Below, piece after piece: positions 6,335-15,519 of a stretch of 64,000 nt of DNA. The notes beneath the pieces are model-generated. The model was not told the DNA's origin. It worked only from the letters and a program-made list of their open reading frames with translations, and did no database searches. Source of the stretch: Elioraea sp964533585 (GTDB lineage Bacteria; Pseudomonadota; Alphaproteobacteria; Acetobacterales; Acetobacteraceae). A program made the position numbers and the translations under genes. Location: NCBI GenBank assembly GCA_964533585.1, contig CAZHMM010000003.1, forward strand, positions 1 through 64,000, written 5' to 3'. Numbering within the stretch: the stretch's first letter is position 1; each line of letters starts with the position of its first letter.

Positions 6335-8857
6335 ATGGCAGATTCCGTTCTCCTCCCTCGAAATGACCGCCCGGCGCATCTTGTGTCCGGGGTCGACGTG
6401 CTCCGCACGCTCTGGGGCCGCTGGGCTGTCAGTGATGCCAGCAAACGGCCGTTCGGCCCCGATGGTGCCTTTCCGATCGCGACAACCCGCCCCGACGGGT
6501 GGGAGGATTACGAGGCCGCGGCGGCGACCGTTGCCGCCGGCCGGGCCGTCCATTGCGGCATCCGCCTCGGCCCGCTCTCGGAGGACCCCGAAGCCGATTC
6601 CGAACGCGTGTTGACGATATGCGGACTCGACCTGGACACGTGCCGCGACGCCACCCGCCCGGACGACGATCCGGACGCCCTAGAGCCTTGGGCGCGGGAA
6701 ATTCTCGACCGCCTCGGCTCGACCTACGCGGAGGTCTCCCCGTCCGGTGCGGGCGTGAAGGCGTTCTTCTTTGTCCGCAGCGCCCCCGAGCAGACCGCGA
6801 AGGCGATCGGCATCAACGGGCAGGGCCGCAAGGTCGCGTTCGGCACGGGCCAGCACCCTGCGGCAGTAGAGATGTACCTCGGCGCCCGCTTCTTCATCGT
6901 CACAGGGCGTGCGCTGGCCCCGGATGCGCCTCTGCTGCTGATCGATCCGAACACGCTCCGCGATGTGATCGCCGCGGCGGAGGCGCACCGCCGCACCGCA
7001 GCGCCCGGCCGGCGCAAGCCCCCCACGGCCGAACCGCGCGACCCGCTCGCGCCGCTTGATCGTGACACCGCCGCGCGGGCCTGGCGGATCACGGAAGAAA
7101 CGTTCCGGGCCACGGCAGAGGACGCGGGTGCGATCTTCGCGGCCGCCGACCCGAAGCCCGCAGCGATGTTCCGGCTTCAAGGGCAGGATCAATCCCGTTC
7201 CGCATACGCAGCACACATCGCCGCGCGCACGGCTGCCGCTGCTCAGGCCGACCCCGCGGTGCGCGGCGAGGCTCTCTGCCGAGCCTACTACCGCGACTGC
7301 GCGCACTGTGCGCCGGCCGCTGAATGGCTCGCCGAGAAGCTGGCGGAGGGCGACTACCGGGAAATCGTCCGAACGATCGGCCTTGCCGTCGCAGGCGTGG
7401 AAGAGCGGGAGGCCGAGGCTTGGCCCGATCCGGCGGATATCGGCGATGCCGAGGGCTTCGTCCCGCCCGCCCTGACCCGCGAGCATGTGCCGGACCTGAT
7501 CCATGATTGGGCGCAAGATACCGCGGGGCGCCTCGGGGTGGACCCGGCCCCCGTCGCCCTTGCCGCCATCGTCACGGCCGCGGCAGCGATCCCCGCGAGC
7601 TACGTCATCCACCCGCGCCAACGCGACCGCGAATGGACCGAGCCCGCAATCCTTTGGGCTACGCTGATTGGTGAGCCATCAGCAAAGAAGAGTCCCGCTA
7701 TGCGGGCCGCGATCCGGCCTCTGAGAGAGTGCGATGCCGACGCTGCGAAGCAGCACGGCCGCGAGATGCGCGACTACAAGGTCCGGCACCGTTGGTGGGC
7801 CGACCTGATGAAACAGAACCCCCAAGAGGCCGCGCACGAGCCCGAGGAGCCGGTTCAGCGTCACTACATCGCTGAGGACGCGACCACTGAGGCGCTGGCG
7901 TACTGCCTGCGCGGCGGCGCCGAGGATCGCGAAGCACACGGGAAGCTGCTCGTCGCCAGTGACGAAATGATCGGCCTGTTCGGGCAGATGGATCGGTATC
8001 GGTCTGGCGGGGGCAAGGGCAGCGCCGACCGTGGCGCATATCTCAAGGCATACAATGGCGGGCCGCACAAGATCACCCGGATTGGCCGCGGAACGAGCTT
8101 CTGCCCTTCATGGGCTCTATGCATCCTGGGCAACGTGCAGCCCGAACCTTTGGCGCGCATCGCGAAGGACGGGCAAGAGGACGGGCTCCTGCAACGCTTC
8201 ATATTTGCGATCATAACGCAGAATGGGCGGGGCGAAGACCGGGCCGCGACGCCGGGCCTCGTCGAGCGGTACGGCTCGGCAATGCGGCTGCTTACGGCCC
8301 TGCCGCGCCCCGCCTCGCCGCTCCGGTTCGAGCGCGGCGCCGAGCGGTTTCAAGAGATGCTGGCGGAGGAACTGACGCGCCGTCCGGCGGTAAATTCGGC
8401 AGATGAACGGGTGCGGAGCGCGTTCAGCAAGTTTGAAGGGACATGGGCGCGCCTCGCGCTCGTCTTCCACCTCCTCGATGGCGTTGATAGTTGGCCTGAG
8501 CCCGTCCCGGCGGTCGTGCCGCTGCACATCGCGGAGATGGCCGCACGGTTTCTCTTGGACGTGGCCTACCCCAACACGATCCGGGCCTACCAGGTAATGG
8601 GCGCTGTCGGGGCCTCCGGGTCCGTCCGCGCGACGGCCGACTTCATCCGCAAGCGCGCCGGGCAGCGCATCACGTGGCGCGACCTCATACGCGGCCCGCG
8701 CCTTTTTCGCGACCCCGCGCGCCGCCGGGAGGCCGAGGACATCATCGCGCTTCTGGTCGCGGCGGGATGGCTCCGCCCGCTCGATCCGTCCCAGCATCGT
8801 TCCGCTACAACATCAGCTTGGGTGGTCAATCCCAAGGTCAAGGAGGCAAATCCGTGA
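6335..8857 (+). CDS. DUF3987 primase/helicase-like replication protein
   Basis: About 840 residues. The N-terminal third resembles prim-pol/primase regions of mobile elements: CGLDLDTCRD holds a metal-binding Asp pair and EVSPSGAGVKAFF is the typical second motif. A DUF3987 ATPase region follows, with GEPSAKKSPA in place of a classical Walker A, then LLVASDEMIGLFG as the Walker B-like acidic strand. The far C-terminus looks winged-helix-like (DLIRGPRLFRDPARRREAEDI). It probably primes or unwinds the excised element. ATG 6335 has AGAGG 6 bases upstream and is preferred over GTG 6284, which lacks one. It is the first gene of a seven-gene chain with overlapping starts and stops. Confidence 0.85.
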   Translation: MADSVLLPRNDRPAHLVSGVDVLRTLWGRWAVSDASKRPFGPDGAFPIATTRPDGWEDYEAAAATVAAGRAVHCGIRLGPLSEDPEADSERVLTICGLDLDTCRDATRPDDDPDALEPWAREILDRLGSTYAEVSPSGAGVKAFFFVRSAPEQTAKAIGINGQGRKVAFGTGQHPAAVEMYLGARFFIVTGRALAPDAPLLLIDPNTLRDVIAAAEAHRRTAAPGRRKPPTAEPRDPLAPLDRDTAARAWRITEETFRATAEDAGAIFAAADPKPAAMFRLQGQDQSRSAYAAHIAARTAAAAQADPAVRGEALCRAYYRDCAHCAPAAEWLAEKLAEGDYREIVRTIGLAVAGVEEREAEAWPDPADIGDAEGFVPPALTREHVPDLIHDWAQDTAGRLGVDPAPVALAAIVTAAAAIPASYVIHPRQRDREWTEPAILWATLIGEPSAKKSPAMRAAIRPLRECDADAAKQHGREMRDYKVRHRWWADLMKQNPQEAAHEPEEPVQRHYIAEDATTEALAYCLRGGAEDREAHGKLLVASDEMIGLFGQMDRYRSGGGKGSADRGAYLKAYNGGPHKITRIGRGTSFCPSWALCILGNVQPEPLARIAKDGQEDGLLQRFIFAIITQNGRGEDRAATPGLVERYGSAMRLLTALPRPASPLRFERGAERFQEMLAEELTRRPAVNSADERVRSAFSKFEGTWARLALVFHLLDGVDSWPEPVPAVVPLHIAEMAARFLLDVAYPNTIRAYQVMGAVGASGSVRATADFIRKRAGQRITWRDLIRGPRLFRDPARRREAEDIIALLVAAGWLRPLDPSQHRSATTSAWVVNPKVKEANP

Positions 8858-9177
8858 CGGCACCCGTGAACCTGAGCGCGGGCACGGCTCAGCGCGTGAA
8901 CCGATGGGCAGCCGTCGCGCTTGCCCGGCAGGCCGAGGAAGCCCTCAGCGCGGCAACCGCACACCGTCGCGAGGCGGAGCGGGAGACGGCGGACCTGACC
9001 GTTGCAGCCGCCCTTGCCGTTGAAGCCGATCGAAGGGCGCGGGCCTCCGGGCATGCCGCCGCGCAGACGCTGGCGGCCGACGTGCTGGCGCGCGTGCGAC
9101 GGGCCGCCGAGGGCGCGACCGCGGCCCGGTTCGGGCGCCCCTTCGTCCCGCCGTTCCACCGCCGGGGGCGTCCATGA
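8854..9177 (+). CDS. Alanine-rich helical protein, unknown (107 aa)
   Basis: The GTG at 8854 overlaps the primase stop (GTGA), with AGGAGG 8 bases upstream, so it is translationally coupled. The product is almost entirely alpha-helical in composition, rich in Ala, Arg and Glu (ALARQAEEALSAATAHRREA), and ends with a basic tail (FHRRGRP). Such proteins can be DNA-binding or coiled-coil accessory factors, but I recognise no family. The coupling argues for a role with the primase. Confidence 0.65.
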   Translation: MTAPVNLSAGTAQRVNRWAAVALARQAEEALSAATAHRREAERETADLTVAAALAVEADRRARASGHAAAQTLAADVLARVRRAAEGATAARFGRPFVPPFHRRGRP

Positions 9178-9380
9178 GGCCCCGCGGCAGGCTGGTCATT
9201 CCAGACGTGAAGACCCTGACCCGCATGCTCACGGCGCGGGCGGGCGGGCAAGCGCCGCGCTTACGCGCCCGTATCAACCCTTCGCTTTCCAGGCTCGCGG
9301 CCGTGCGACGCGCGCCAGCCGACCGGCAGAGTGCCGCTCCGGCCAAATCAGACCGCACGAACACGGGAGACTTCTCATGA
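9174..9380 (+). CDS. Small basic protein, unknown (68 aa)
   Basis: ATG 9174 overlaps the preceding stop (ATGA), and its own stop overlaps the next ATG at 9377 in the same way. That chain is the main evidence it is translated. The product is Arg-rich (MRPRGRLVIPDVKTLTRMLT near the start) and without recognisable domain. It could be a small DNA-binding factor, and its role is unknown. Confidence 0.5.
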   Translation: MRPRGRLVIPDVKTLTRMLTARAGGQAPRLRARINPSLSRLAAVRRAPADRQSAAPAKSDRTNTGDFS

Positions 9381-10057
9381 ATACGCCTGAAGCAATCGCC
9401 CGCGTGTTTGGGCTGGTTACCCTCCGCGCGGATGCCCTCTATGCCCTGACCGATCCGCTCACGGGTCACTTCGCTACTGAGATGAAGGCGCGGCGCTGGC
9501 CTTTCGTCGGTGACCTGTTCGATGCAGGCGCCGAGTTCGATGCGGCGCTGCTGCCAGTGAAGGCGGATCGCGCCAGCATCACCAAGGCGCTGATCCACGC
9601 GGCGGTGCTGAATGGAGGCGGGCCGATCGTGGGCGGCGACGCCCTCGGCAGCTTCACGACCGTCGAGGCGCGGGCGCCGCGCTATACGGCGGGCGGCGTG
9701 ACTTTCGGCGAGCCCCGGCTCACGCTCCCGCTGCTGACCAGTGCGCGCCGCTCGCGCGATTGGACCACGCTGTTCCAGAACCATGGCGAAGCGGCGGGGC
9801 ACATCTTCCGGCGTGAGTTCGCCCTCGCGGCCGATGCGGGCGCACACGAGCCCAAGGCGTGGCGCAAGTATGATGTGGCCAAGAGCGGCGGGGTTTTCGC
9901 GGGCACGTTCGACCGCCCGCCCGCCGGGCCGACCTATTCAGCCGCGGTCATTGAGGCTGCGAGCATCCCCGGTGACCCGGCACCAGCGCAGCCGGCCGCC
10001 CCCGTGGCGCCGCGCGGCTTCGCGGACGCCCCGCTCGCGATCGAAGAGGTGGCGTGA
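9377..10057 (+). CDS. Conserved-looking element protein, unknown (226 aa)
   Basis: ATG 9377 overlaps the previous stop and has GGGAGA 7 bases upstream, so I reject the longer frame running back to 9002. The protein is mixed alpha/beta with a defined globular region up to about residue 175 (for example EMKARRWPFVGDLFDAG and LPLLTSARRSRDWTTLFQ), then a Pro/Ala-rich tail ending IEEVA. I recognise no family. Its position between replication-operon genes suggests a role in replication or packaging of the element, but this is only context. Confidence 0.65.
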   Translation: MNTPEAIARVFGLVTLRADALYALTDPLTGHFATEMKARRWPFVGDLFDAGAEFDAALLPVKADRASITKALIHAAVLNGGGPIVGGDALGSFTTVEARAPRYTAGGVTFGEPRLTLPLLTSARRSRDWTTLFQNHGEAAGHIFRREFALAADAGAHEPKAWRKYDVAKSGGVFAGTFDRPPAGPTYSAAVIEAASIPGDPAPAQPAAPVAPRGFADAPLAIEEVA

Positions 10058-11445
10058 TGGACGCGATCCTGCGCGAACACGCGGCGGCGGGTGGTGACCC
10101 CGCCGCCCCCCTCCCGGGCACTGAGGTCCGCGACAACCGCCCCTGGCTAACCCAGGCAGCGGAGGACCGCCTCTTTCCGTGGGGCGACTTGCTCGCCGTG
10201 TGCTCCCTCGCGGACATTGACGGCGCCTTTCCCCAGAGCCTCTACGATGCGGCAAACGAGGAGCGTGTCCGCTACATCGTCGCGCGGGTCCCCGGGGCGG
10301 GCCTGCTGACACGCCCTGATGGCGCGCCGGTGCGTCTGCGCATCTGGCAACACGGCTGGCGCCGTCCGTCCATGCGCGCCCCGGCACACATCGAGCGCGC
10401 GGCCCCGGGCTCGGCGCTGGAAGAAACCGAGGTGCTGGTCCTGCGCAACCGGGACTACTGGTCACGCCAGCCGCTGCACCGCATCAGGGCAGAGTGCCTT
10501 GTCGGGACCCTGAGCGTAGCCGGCTCGATCGCCATGCCCGTGCATGTATTCGAGCACGCCCGGCGGGGCTTCCTCCAAGACCGGGCGGGCTGGCAACCCT
10601 TGAACCCGATGGACGCGCCGCCATCATATCCCGGGGCCGCCTATGCCTATGCCATGGCCGGCGCGGAGGGGGACTACGGGTCAACGGACATGGGCATGGC
10701 GGGGGCCGAGCCCGCCGAACCCGATCCGGGGCAGCAAGCCGTTGCGGCCTTTGTCGGCCTGATCAAGGACCGCTTCATCCCCCTCGGCAACGTGCTGGAC
10801 CTGGACAGCCTCGCAGGCGTCACGGGCGAGGGGTGGCCGGCGGTGTTCTGTCGGGCTGGGCTCGACAAGCTGCCGGACATTGCCCTCGCGGCCATGCGGC
10901 AGTTGGAAGGCACCGGACGGCCGTGGAAGCTGGCCCATGTCACGCGCCCCGTGGAGACCTTCGGAAGTGTCTGGCATTGGCCCGAAGGCGAGCGCGAGCC
11001 GCGCCAGCACCTCCGGGCAGACTACGGACCGCGCACCCGCCTCTATGTCCTACGGCACGGCCCCTTGATCATCGCCGAGAGGCCGGACGGCTACATCGTC
11101 GCCGAGGCGCTTGCAGCCGCGGAGACGGAGGGCAACCCGATCACGCCGCGCTTCCTGGTGCGGGAGTGGCGGGCCAAGCTGCGCGAGCGGGGTCGCTTCT
11201 ACCCAGGGCACAGCCCGTACCACCCGCCGCCGGGGGCCAGGCTCGCGAACGATCCGGCGGCCGGGCTGGCCATGCTGGGCTTGGAACCCTCGGCGAAGGT
11301 CTTGGAGAAACTCCGGGCCGAGACGGCAGCGAAGGGGCGTCAGGGGGAGGAAGACCGCCTCGCCGCGAAGCGGGCGCGTCAGACGGCCGCCTCCGGCGAT
11401 GAAGACGACGGGCCGCGGAAGCGCACCCGGCGCCTGTTTCCCTGA
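10057..11445 (+). CDS. Large element protein, unknown (462 aa)
   Basis: ATG 10057 overlaps the preceding stop (TGATG), with AGAGG nearby; a GTG three bases earlier is possible. The N-terminal half contains PWGDLLAVCSLADIDGAF and LRIWQHGWRRPSM; the C-terminal half has KLRERGRFYPGHSPYHPPPG. It ends in a highly charged tail with nuclear-localisation-like basic clusters (RKRTRRLFP). No catalytic motif or family is recognisable. As the second largest protein of the operon it is probably central to the element, and a structural search would be the way to place it. Confidence 0.65.
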   Translation: MDAILREHAAAGGDPAAPLPGTEVRDNRPWLTQAAEDRLFPWGDLLAVCSLADIDGAFPQSLYDAANEERVRYIVARVPGAGLLTRPDGAPVRLRIWQHGWRRPSMRAPAHIERAAPGSALEETEVLVLRNRDYWSRQPLHRIRAECLVGTLSVAGSIAMPVHVFEHARRGFLQDRAGWQPLNPMDAPPSYPGAAYAYAMAGAEGDYGSTDMGMAGAEPAEPDPGQQAVAAFVGLIKDRFIPLGNVLDLDSLAGVTGEGWPAVFCRAGLDKLPDIALAAMRQLEGTGRPWKLAHVTRPVETFGSVWHWPEGEREPRQHLRADYGPRTRLYVLRHGPLIIAERPDGYIVAEALAAAETEGNPITPRFLVREWRAKLRERGRFYPGHSPYHPPPGARLANDPAAGLAMLGLEPSAKVLEKLRAETAAKGRQGEEDRLAAKRARQTAASGDEDDGPRKRTRRLFP

Positions 11446-11753
11446 TGCGCCCGCCGTCACTCTTGCTCCCGGTGCCGCCGCGTCTGTCCTTCCCGGACGG
11501 CGTGGTGCGCGGCCTGGACACGGCGGGACCTTCGTTGCCCTTCGGCCTCGATGCGCTCGCCGGAACGCTAGAGGCCGCGGGGCGTGCCTTCCTTGCCGGG
11601 GCGCTTGACCCCGACCCGGCAGGGGTGGCCGACAGGCCGCACGACAACCGCCCCGAGAGGGGTACAGCCGCAACCGACCCCCGAGACGACTACTCGCAGA
11701 GGGGGTCTACATGGCTCGAAACCGAGGAAACCACGCCGCCGCGCCGCCGCTAG
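11445..11753 (+). CDS. Small proline-rich protein, unknown (102 aa)
   Basis: ATG 11445 overlaps the upstream stop (TGATG). The product is Pro/Asp/Arg-rich, begins MRPPSLLLPVPPRLSFPDG and ends ETEETTPPRRR, with no recognisable domain. Coupling with its neighbour is the main support. The next gene starts inside its 3' end. Confidence 0.45.
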   Translation: MRPPSLLLPVPPRLSFPDGVVRGLDTAGPSLPFGLDALAGTLEAAGRAFLAGALDPDPAGVADRPHDNRPERGTAATDPRDDYSQRGSTWLETEETTPPRRR

Positions 11754-12073
11754 AGGACTGCACCGCCTGGAACGCTCAATGTCAGCAATGGATCGAGGGC
11801 AAGCCCGAGCCTGAGATCGAACGGCGGATTGCAGCGATCTTGAAGCAGGAACGCGCGGCGCGTTGGTGGCACGGCGCCCCGCCGCTGCTGATCCTGCCCG
11901 GGATGCGCGGCGATGCCTCGCCGGCCTTCTGGGCCTTCTGGACAGAGTGGACCAGCGCCCGCGCTGCCTCGGTGGCGCGAGCCGATGGCGGCTTCGGAGG
12001 GCGCATCTGCGGGCGACGCCGCAAGCGGAGGCGGGGGGCCGGGATAGCGTTCGCGAGGGCCTGCCTCGGATAG
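11711..12073 (+). CDS. Small protein with basic C-terminus, unknown (120 aa)
   Basis: ATG 11711 has an AGAGGGGG site about 7 bases upstream and overlaps the previous gene by 43 bases. The N-terminal half is acidic and aromatic (CTAWNAQCQQWIEG), the middle has FWAFWTEWTSA, and the tail is strongly basic (RICGRRRKRRRGAG), which suggests nucleic-acid binding. I recognise no family. It is the last gene of the operon before the right-end repeats. Confidence 0.55.
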   Translation: MARNRGNHAAAPPLEDCTAWNAQCQQWIEGKPEPEIERRIAAILKQERAARWWHGAPPLLILPGMRGDASPAFWAFWTEWTSARAASVARADGGFGGRICGRRRKRRRGAGIAFARACLG

Positions 12074-12081
12074 TGGGCCGT

Positions 12082-12338
12082 GTAGCGCCGAGATGTGAGA
12101 GAGGTCCGGGCGGGCGCTACAGGCCGGCGGCTGGCCCAAGCCCCGGGGCTCCCTAGGCGCCCTGGGGTGCGAAGCCGCGCCCCCCATCAGGAACAGGCAG
12201 AGGAATCCCGGACAGCATCTCTCCCGGCGGAAAGCCGGCGCGGGCGGGCATCCTATGGGGCGGCGCCGCAGGTGCCCGCGGGGGCGTTCCGTAGCGCCCG
12301 GCAGGGTCACCCGATTTCTGTAGCGCCGGTGTAGCGCC
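12082..12338. repeat. Right arm-type repeats (GTAGCGCC array)
   Basis: GTAGCGCC occurs at 12082, 12291, 12320 and 12331, and inverted at 12113-12120. The pair at 12320/12331 has the same 11-bp spacing and TTTCT context as the pair at 373/384 beside the left att. The asymmetric number (two left, five right) resembles lambda-type att regions, in which one arm carries more sites. No gene lies in 12074-12348. Confidence 0.6.
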
Positions 12339-12348
12339 GAGAGGGTCT

Positions 12349-12427
<79 letters not shown>

Positions 12428-12441
12428 GCCCAAGGCGCGCG

Positions 12442-12470
12442 CCTATAGCAAAGCCCCCCGGGCCTGTCGA
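12442..12470 (-). promoter_or_regulatory. Candidate promoter of tRNA-Lys
   Basis: On the minus strand TCGACA (12465-12470) is followed after 17 bases by TATAGG (12442-12447), a fair sigma-70 match. It ends 14 bases before the tRNA 5' end, which gives a plausible start site for a short pre-tRNA. Confidence 0.5.
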
Positions 12471-12478
12471 CCCCAGGG

Positions 12479-13624
12479 CTAGCCGTCCGCCTGCTCGCCC
12501 TCGATCTCCACGGCCCGGTGGACATGCACGCTCATCAGCACGCCGAAGCCGATCAGCACGGTGATCATGGCTGACCCGCCATGGCTGATCAGCGGCAGCG
12601 GCACCCCGCCGACCGGAATCATGCCCATCACCATGGCGATGTTCACGAACACGTAGAGCGCGAAGTTCACCGTGATCCCAGCCGCCACCAGCCGGCCGAA
12701 CTGGTGCCGGCAGGCGAGCGCGATCGCCAGCCCGTAGAACACCACCACCAGGATCAGCCCCATCACCGAGGCCGCGCCGACGAAGCCCCACTCCTCGGCC
12801 AGCATGGTGAAGATGAAATCGGTCTGCTTCTCGGGCAGGAAGTTGAGCTGGCTCTGGGTGCCCTCGCCGAAGCCGCGGCCGAACATCCCGCCCGCCCCCA
12901 GCGCGATCTTCGACTGAATGACGTGGTAGCCCGCGCCCAGGGGGTCGCTCTCGGGATCGAGAAAGGTCAGAATGCGCTGGCGCTGGTAGTCGTGCAGCCG
13001 GTCATAGACGATCGGCGCGGCGACCGCCGCCGCACCGATCACGCCGACGAACTTCCACCAGCGCACCCCGGCGGCGAAGAACACCGCCCCCCCCACCACC
13101 AGCGTGATCACCGCGTTGCCGAGATTGGGCTGCTTCAGCACCAGCCCGGCCGGGATCAGGATCGCGATCAGCGGCGGGATCAGGAACAGGGGGTTGCCGA
13201 CCCGCTCCAGGCTTGCGCGGTGGAACCAGCGGGCGAGGGCGATCACCAGCAGGATCTTCATCAGCTCGGATGGCTGGAGCTGGAACCCGCCGAGATCGAG
13301 CCACCGCTGCGCCCCCTTGCCGACCTGGCCGTGCAGCGCCACCAGCACCAGCAGCCCGATCCCGACCAGATAGAGCGGCCAGGCGAGGCGCAGGATGATG
13401 CGGATGTCGACCATGGCGATGCCGATCATCATCAGCACGCCGAAGCCGAAGCGCAGCCCGTGCCGGAACGCCCAGGGCTCGGGGTTCAGCCCGGCGGCGG
13501 AGTAGAGCATCGCGTAGCCGACCCCGGCCATCAGCCCGAGCAGGAGCACGAACGTCCAGCTGACCGAGCCGAGCTTCTCGGTCAGCGTCATGCCGCGCTC
13601 GCGCGACAGCCGGCGCTCGATCAT
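12479..13624 (-). CDS. rodA: Rod-shape peptidoglycan glycosyltransferase RodA
   Basis: RodA is the SEDS-family glycan polymerase that works with PBP2 in the elongasome at the inner membrane. The 381-residue protein has the expected ten hydrophobic segments. Family landmarks are KGAQRWLDLGGFQLQPSEL, the large periplasmic loop region around RILTFLDPESDPLGAGYH, and the C-terminal MGMIPVGGVPLPLISHGGSA. Length is normal. Its ATG overlaps the mrdA stop by four bases (ATGA), so the two are coupled. It is the last gene of the mre-mrd cluster, followed by tRNA-Lys. Confidence 0.97.
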   Translation of the reverse strand: MIERRLSRERGMTLTEKLGSVSWTFVLLLGLMAGVGYAMLYSAAGLNPEPWAFRHGLRFGFGVLMMIGIAMVDIRIILRLAWPLYLVGIGLLVLVALHGQVGKGAQRWLDLGGFQLQPSELMKILLVIALARWFHRASLERVGNPLFLIPPLIAILIPAGLVLKQPNLGNAVITLVVGGAVFFAAGVRWWKFVGVIGAAAVAAPIVYDRLHDYQRQRILTFLDPESDPLGAGYHVIQSKIALGAGGMFGRGFGEGTQSQLNFLPEKQTDFIFTMLAEEWGFVGAASVMGLILVVVFYGLAIALACRHQFGRLVAAGITVNFALYVFVNIAMVMGMIPVGGVPLPLISHGGSAMITVLIGFGVLMSVHVHRAVEIEGEQADG

Positions 13625-15510
13625 CGCTCGCGCCGCTCCGCCGCCGCGATCTGGAGGGAGGGCTCGGGCGCGCTGTCGCGCCGGGCCGGATCGCGCAGCA
13701 GCGTCTCGGCCATGATGTCGCGCGCCACCGGCGCCGCCGCCGCCGAGCCGCCGCCGCCGTGCTCGATGATCACCGCGCAGGCATAGACCGGGTTCTCAAC
13801 CGGCGCGAAGCCGACGAACAGGGCGTGGTGGCGCCACTCATAGGGCAGGTCCTGCTGCCGGCGCAGGCCGCGCTCGCGCTCGGCCATGGTGATCCGCCGC
13901 ACCTGGGTGGTGCCCGTCTTGCCGCCCATCAGAGCGCCCACCTCGGCCGGCAGGCGACTCGCCCAGGCGGTGCCACCGCGCTCGTTCACCACCCCGCCCA
14001 TCGCGTCGCACATCAGCTTCAGATGCGCCTCCGGGATGCCGACCAGCGGCCAATCCTCGGGCTTGGCCCCGCGCACGAGCTGCCCGCCGACGGCGCGCGT
14101 CAGATGCGGCTCGATCGCACGCCCGCCATTGACCATCCGCGCGGTCATGACGGCGAGCTGCAACGGCGTCGTCTGGATGAAGCCCTGGCCGATCCCGTGC
14201 ACCAGCGTCTCGCCCTGCTGCCAGGCGATCCCCTGGGTGGCCCGCTTCCAGGCGCGCGTCGGCACCAGCCCGGCGCGCGCGCCCGGCAGTTCGATCGCCG
14301 GCTCGACGCCCAGGCCAAAGCGGTTGGACATCGCCGCGATCCGGTCGATCCCGGTGCGCTTGGCGGCCTCGTAGAAGTAGCAGTCGCAGGACTGCTTGAT
14401 CGCCTCGCGCATGTCGAGCCAGCCATGGCCGCCGCGCCGCCAGCAATGGAACTTGGCGTCGCCGAGCTGGGTCAGCCCGGCGCAGAAGATGCGCTCGCCC
14501 GGACTGACCACCCGCGCGTCCAGCGCCGCCAGCGCGACCAGCATCTTGAAGGTCGAGCCGGGGGCGTAGAGCCCGGCGATCGCCTTGTTGATCAGCGGCG
14601 CGCGGCGGTTGGTGGTCCACTCCCGCCACTGCGCCACCGACACGCCGCTGTCGAACAGCGAGGGATCGAACGACGGCGAGGAGACCATCGCCATCACCTC
14701 GCCGTTGCGCGCGTCGAGCACCACCGCGGCCGCACTCTCCTCGGCGATCCGCTCGGCGGCAAATTGCTGCAAGCCGGCATCGAGGCTGGTGGTGACGTCC
14801 TGGCCGGGCGTGCCCTCCTCGCGGGCGAGTTCGCGGATCACGCGCCCGACAGCGTTCACCTCGAGCCGGACCGAGCCCGCCCGGCCGCGCAGCGCCCGGT
14901 CATGCGCGCGTTCGAGGCCGGCGCGCCCGACGCGGATGCCGGGCAGTTCCAGCATCGGGTCGCCGTCCAGGTCGGCCTCGGCCGGCGGGGCGACATAGCC
15001 GATCACGTGGGCGAAGGCCTCGCCGCCGGGATAGATGCGGCTCTGCCCGACATCGGTCAGGATGCCGGGCAGGTCGGGCGCGTTCACCTCGAGCCGCGCC
15101 ATCTCCTCCCAGGCCAGGTAATCCCGCACCACCACCGGGACGAAGCGCCGCCGCCGGCGCAGCTCGCGCTCGATGCGGGCGCGATCCGCCTCGGTAAGCG
15201 GCACGATCTCGGCGAAGGTGGCGAGCGTGGCGCCGACATCGTCCGTGCGCTCGGCGACCAGCATGGCGCGCCAGTTCAGCCGGTTCGCCGCGATCGGCTC
15301 GCCGAACCGGTCGGTCAGCCGGCCGCGCGGCGGCGGGATCAGCCGCACGCTGATGCGGTTCTCGTCGGCAAGGGTGCGGAAGCGCTCGCCCTCGACCACC
15401 TGCAATTGGTAGAGCCGTGCCCCGAGCGCGCCCATCACAGCGGTCTTGGCTGCGCCGACCAGCAGGATGCGCCGGGTGAAGACGGCGCGCTTGCCCTGCT
15501 CACGACGCAT
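13621..15510 (-). CDS. mrdA: Penicillin-binding protein 2 (elongation transpeptidase)
   Basis: PBP2 cross-links peptidoglycan during lateral elongation. The 629-residue class B protein has an N-terminal membrane anchor (about residues 14-34), a dimerisation domain, and a transpeptidase domain. The catalytic Ser319-Thr-Phe-Lys322 is in APGSTFKM; KQSCDCYFYEA holds the second motif (Ser-x-Cys in place of Ser-x-Asn), and KTGTTQ the third. It begins 9 bases after the mreD stop and overlaps rodA. Order and orientation (mreB, mreC, mreD, mrdA, rodA) are the classical proteobacterial arrangement. Confidence 0.97.
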   Translation of the reverse strand: MRREQGKRAVFTRRILLVGAAKTAVMGALGARLYQLQVVEGERFRTLADENRISVRLIPPPRGRLTDRFGEPIAANRLNWRAMLVAERTDDVGATLATFAEIVPLTEADRARIERELRRRRRFVPVVVRDYLAWEEMARLEVNAPDLPGILTDVGQSRIYPGGEAFAHVIGYVAPPAEADLDGDPMLELPGIRVGRAGLERAHDRALRGRAGSVRLEVNAVGRVIRELAREEGTPGQDVTTSLDAGLQQFAAERIAEESAAAVVLDARNGEVMAMVSSPSFDPSLFDSGVSVAQWREWTTNRRAPLINKAIAGLYAPGSTFKMLVALAALDARVVSPGERIFCAGLTQLGDAKFHCWRRGGHGWLDMREAIKQSCDCYFYEAAKRTGIDRIAAMSNRFGLGVEPAIELPGARAGLVPTRAWKRATQGIAWQQGETLVHGIGQGFIQTTPLQLAVMTARMVNGGRAIEPHLTRAVGGQLVRGAKPEDWPLVGIPEAHLKLMCDAMGGVVNERGGTAWASRLPAEVGALMGGKTGTTQVRRITMAERERGLRRQQDLPYEWRHHALFVGFAPVENPVYACAVIIEHGGGGSAAAAPVARDIMAETLLRDPARRDSAPEPSLQIAAAERRER

Positions 15511-15519
15511 CGCGCGCCC

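Noticed and set aside
9002..9376. Longer N-terminus for the 226-aa element protein
   Set aside because: ATG 9377 has its own ribosome binding site and four-base coupling to the previous gene; the upstream part overlaps two other coupled genes.
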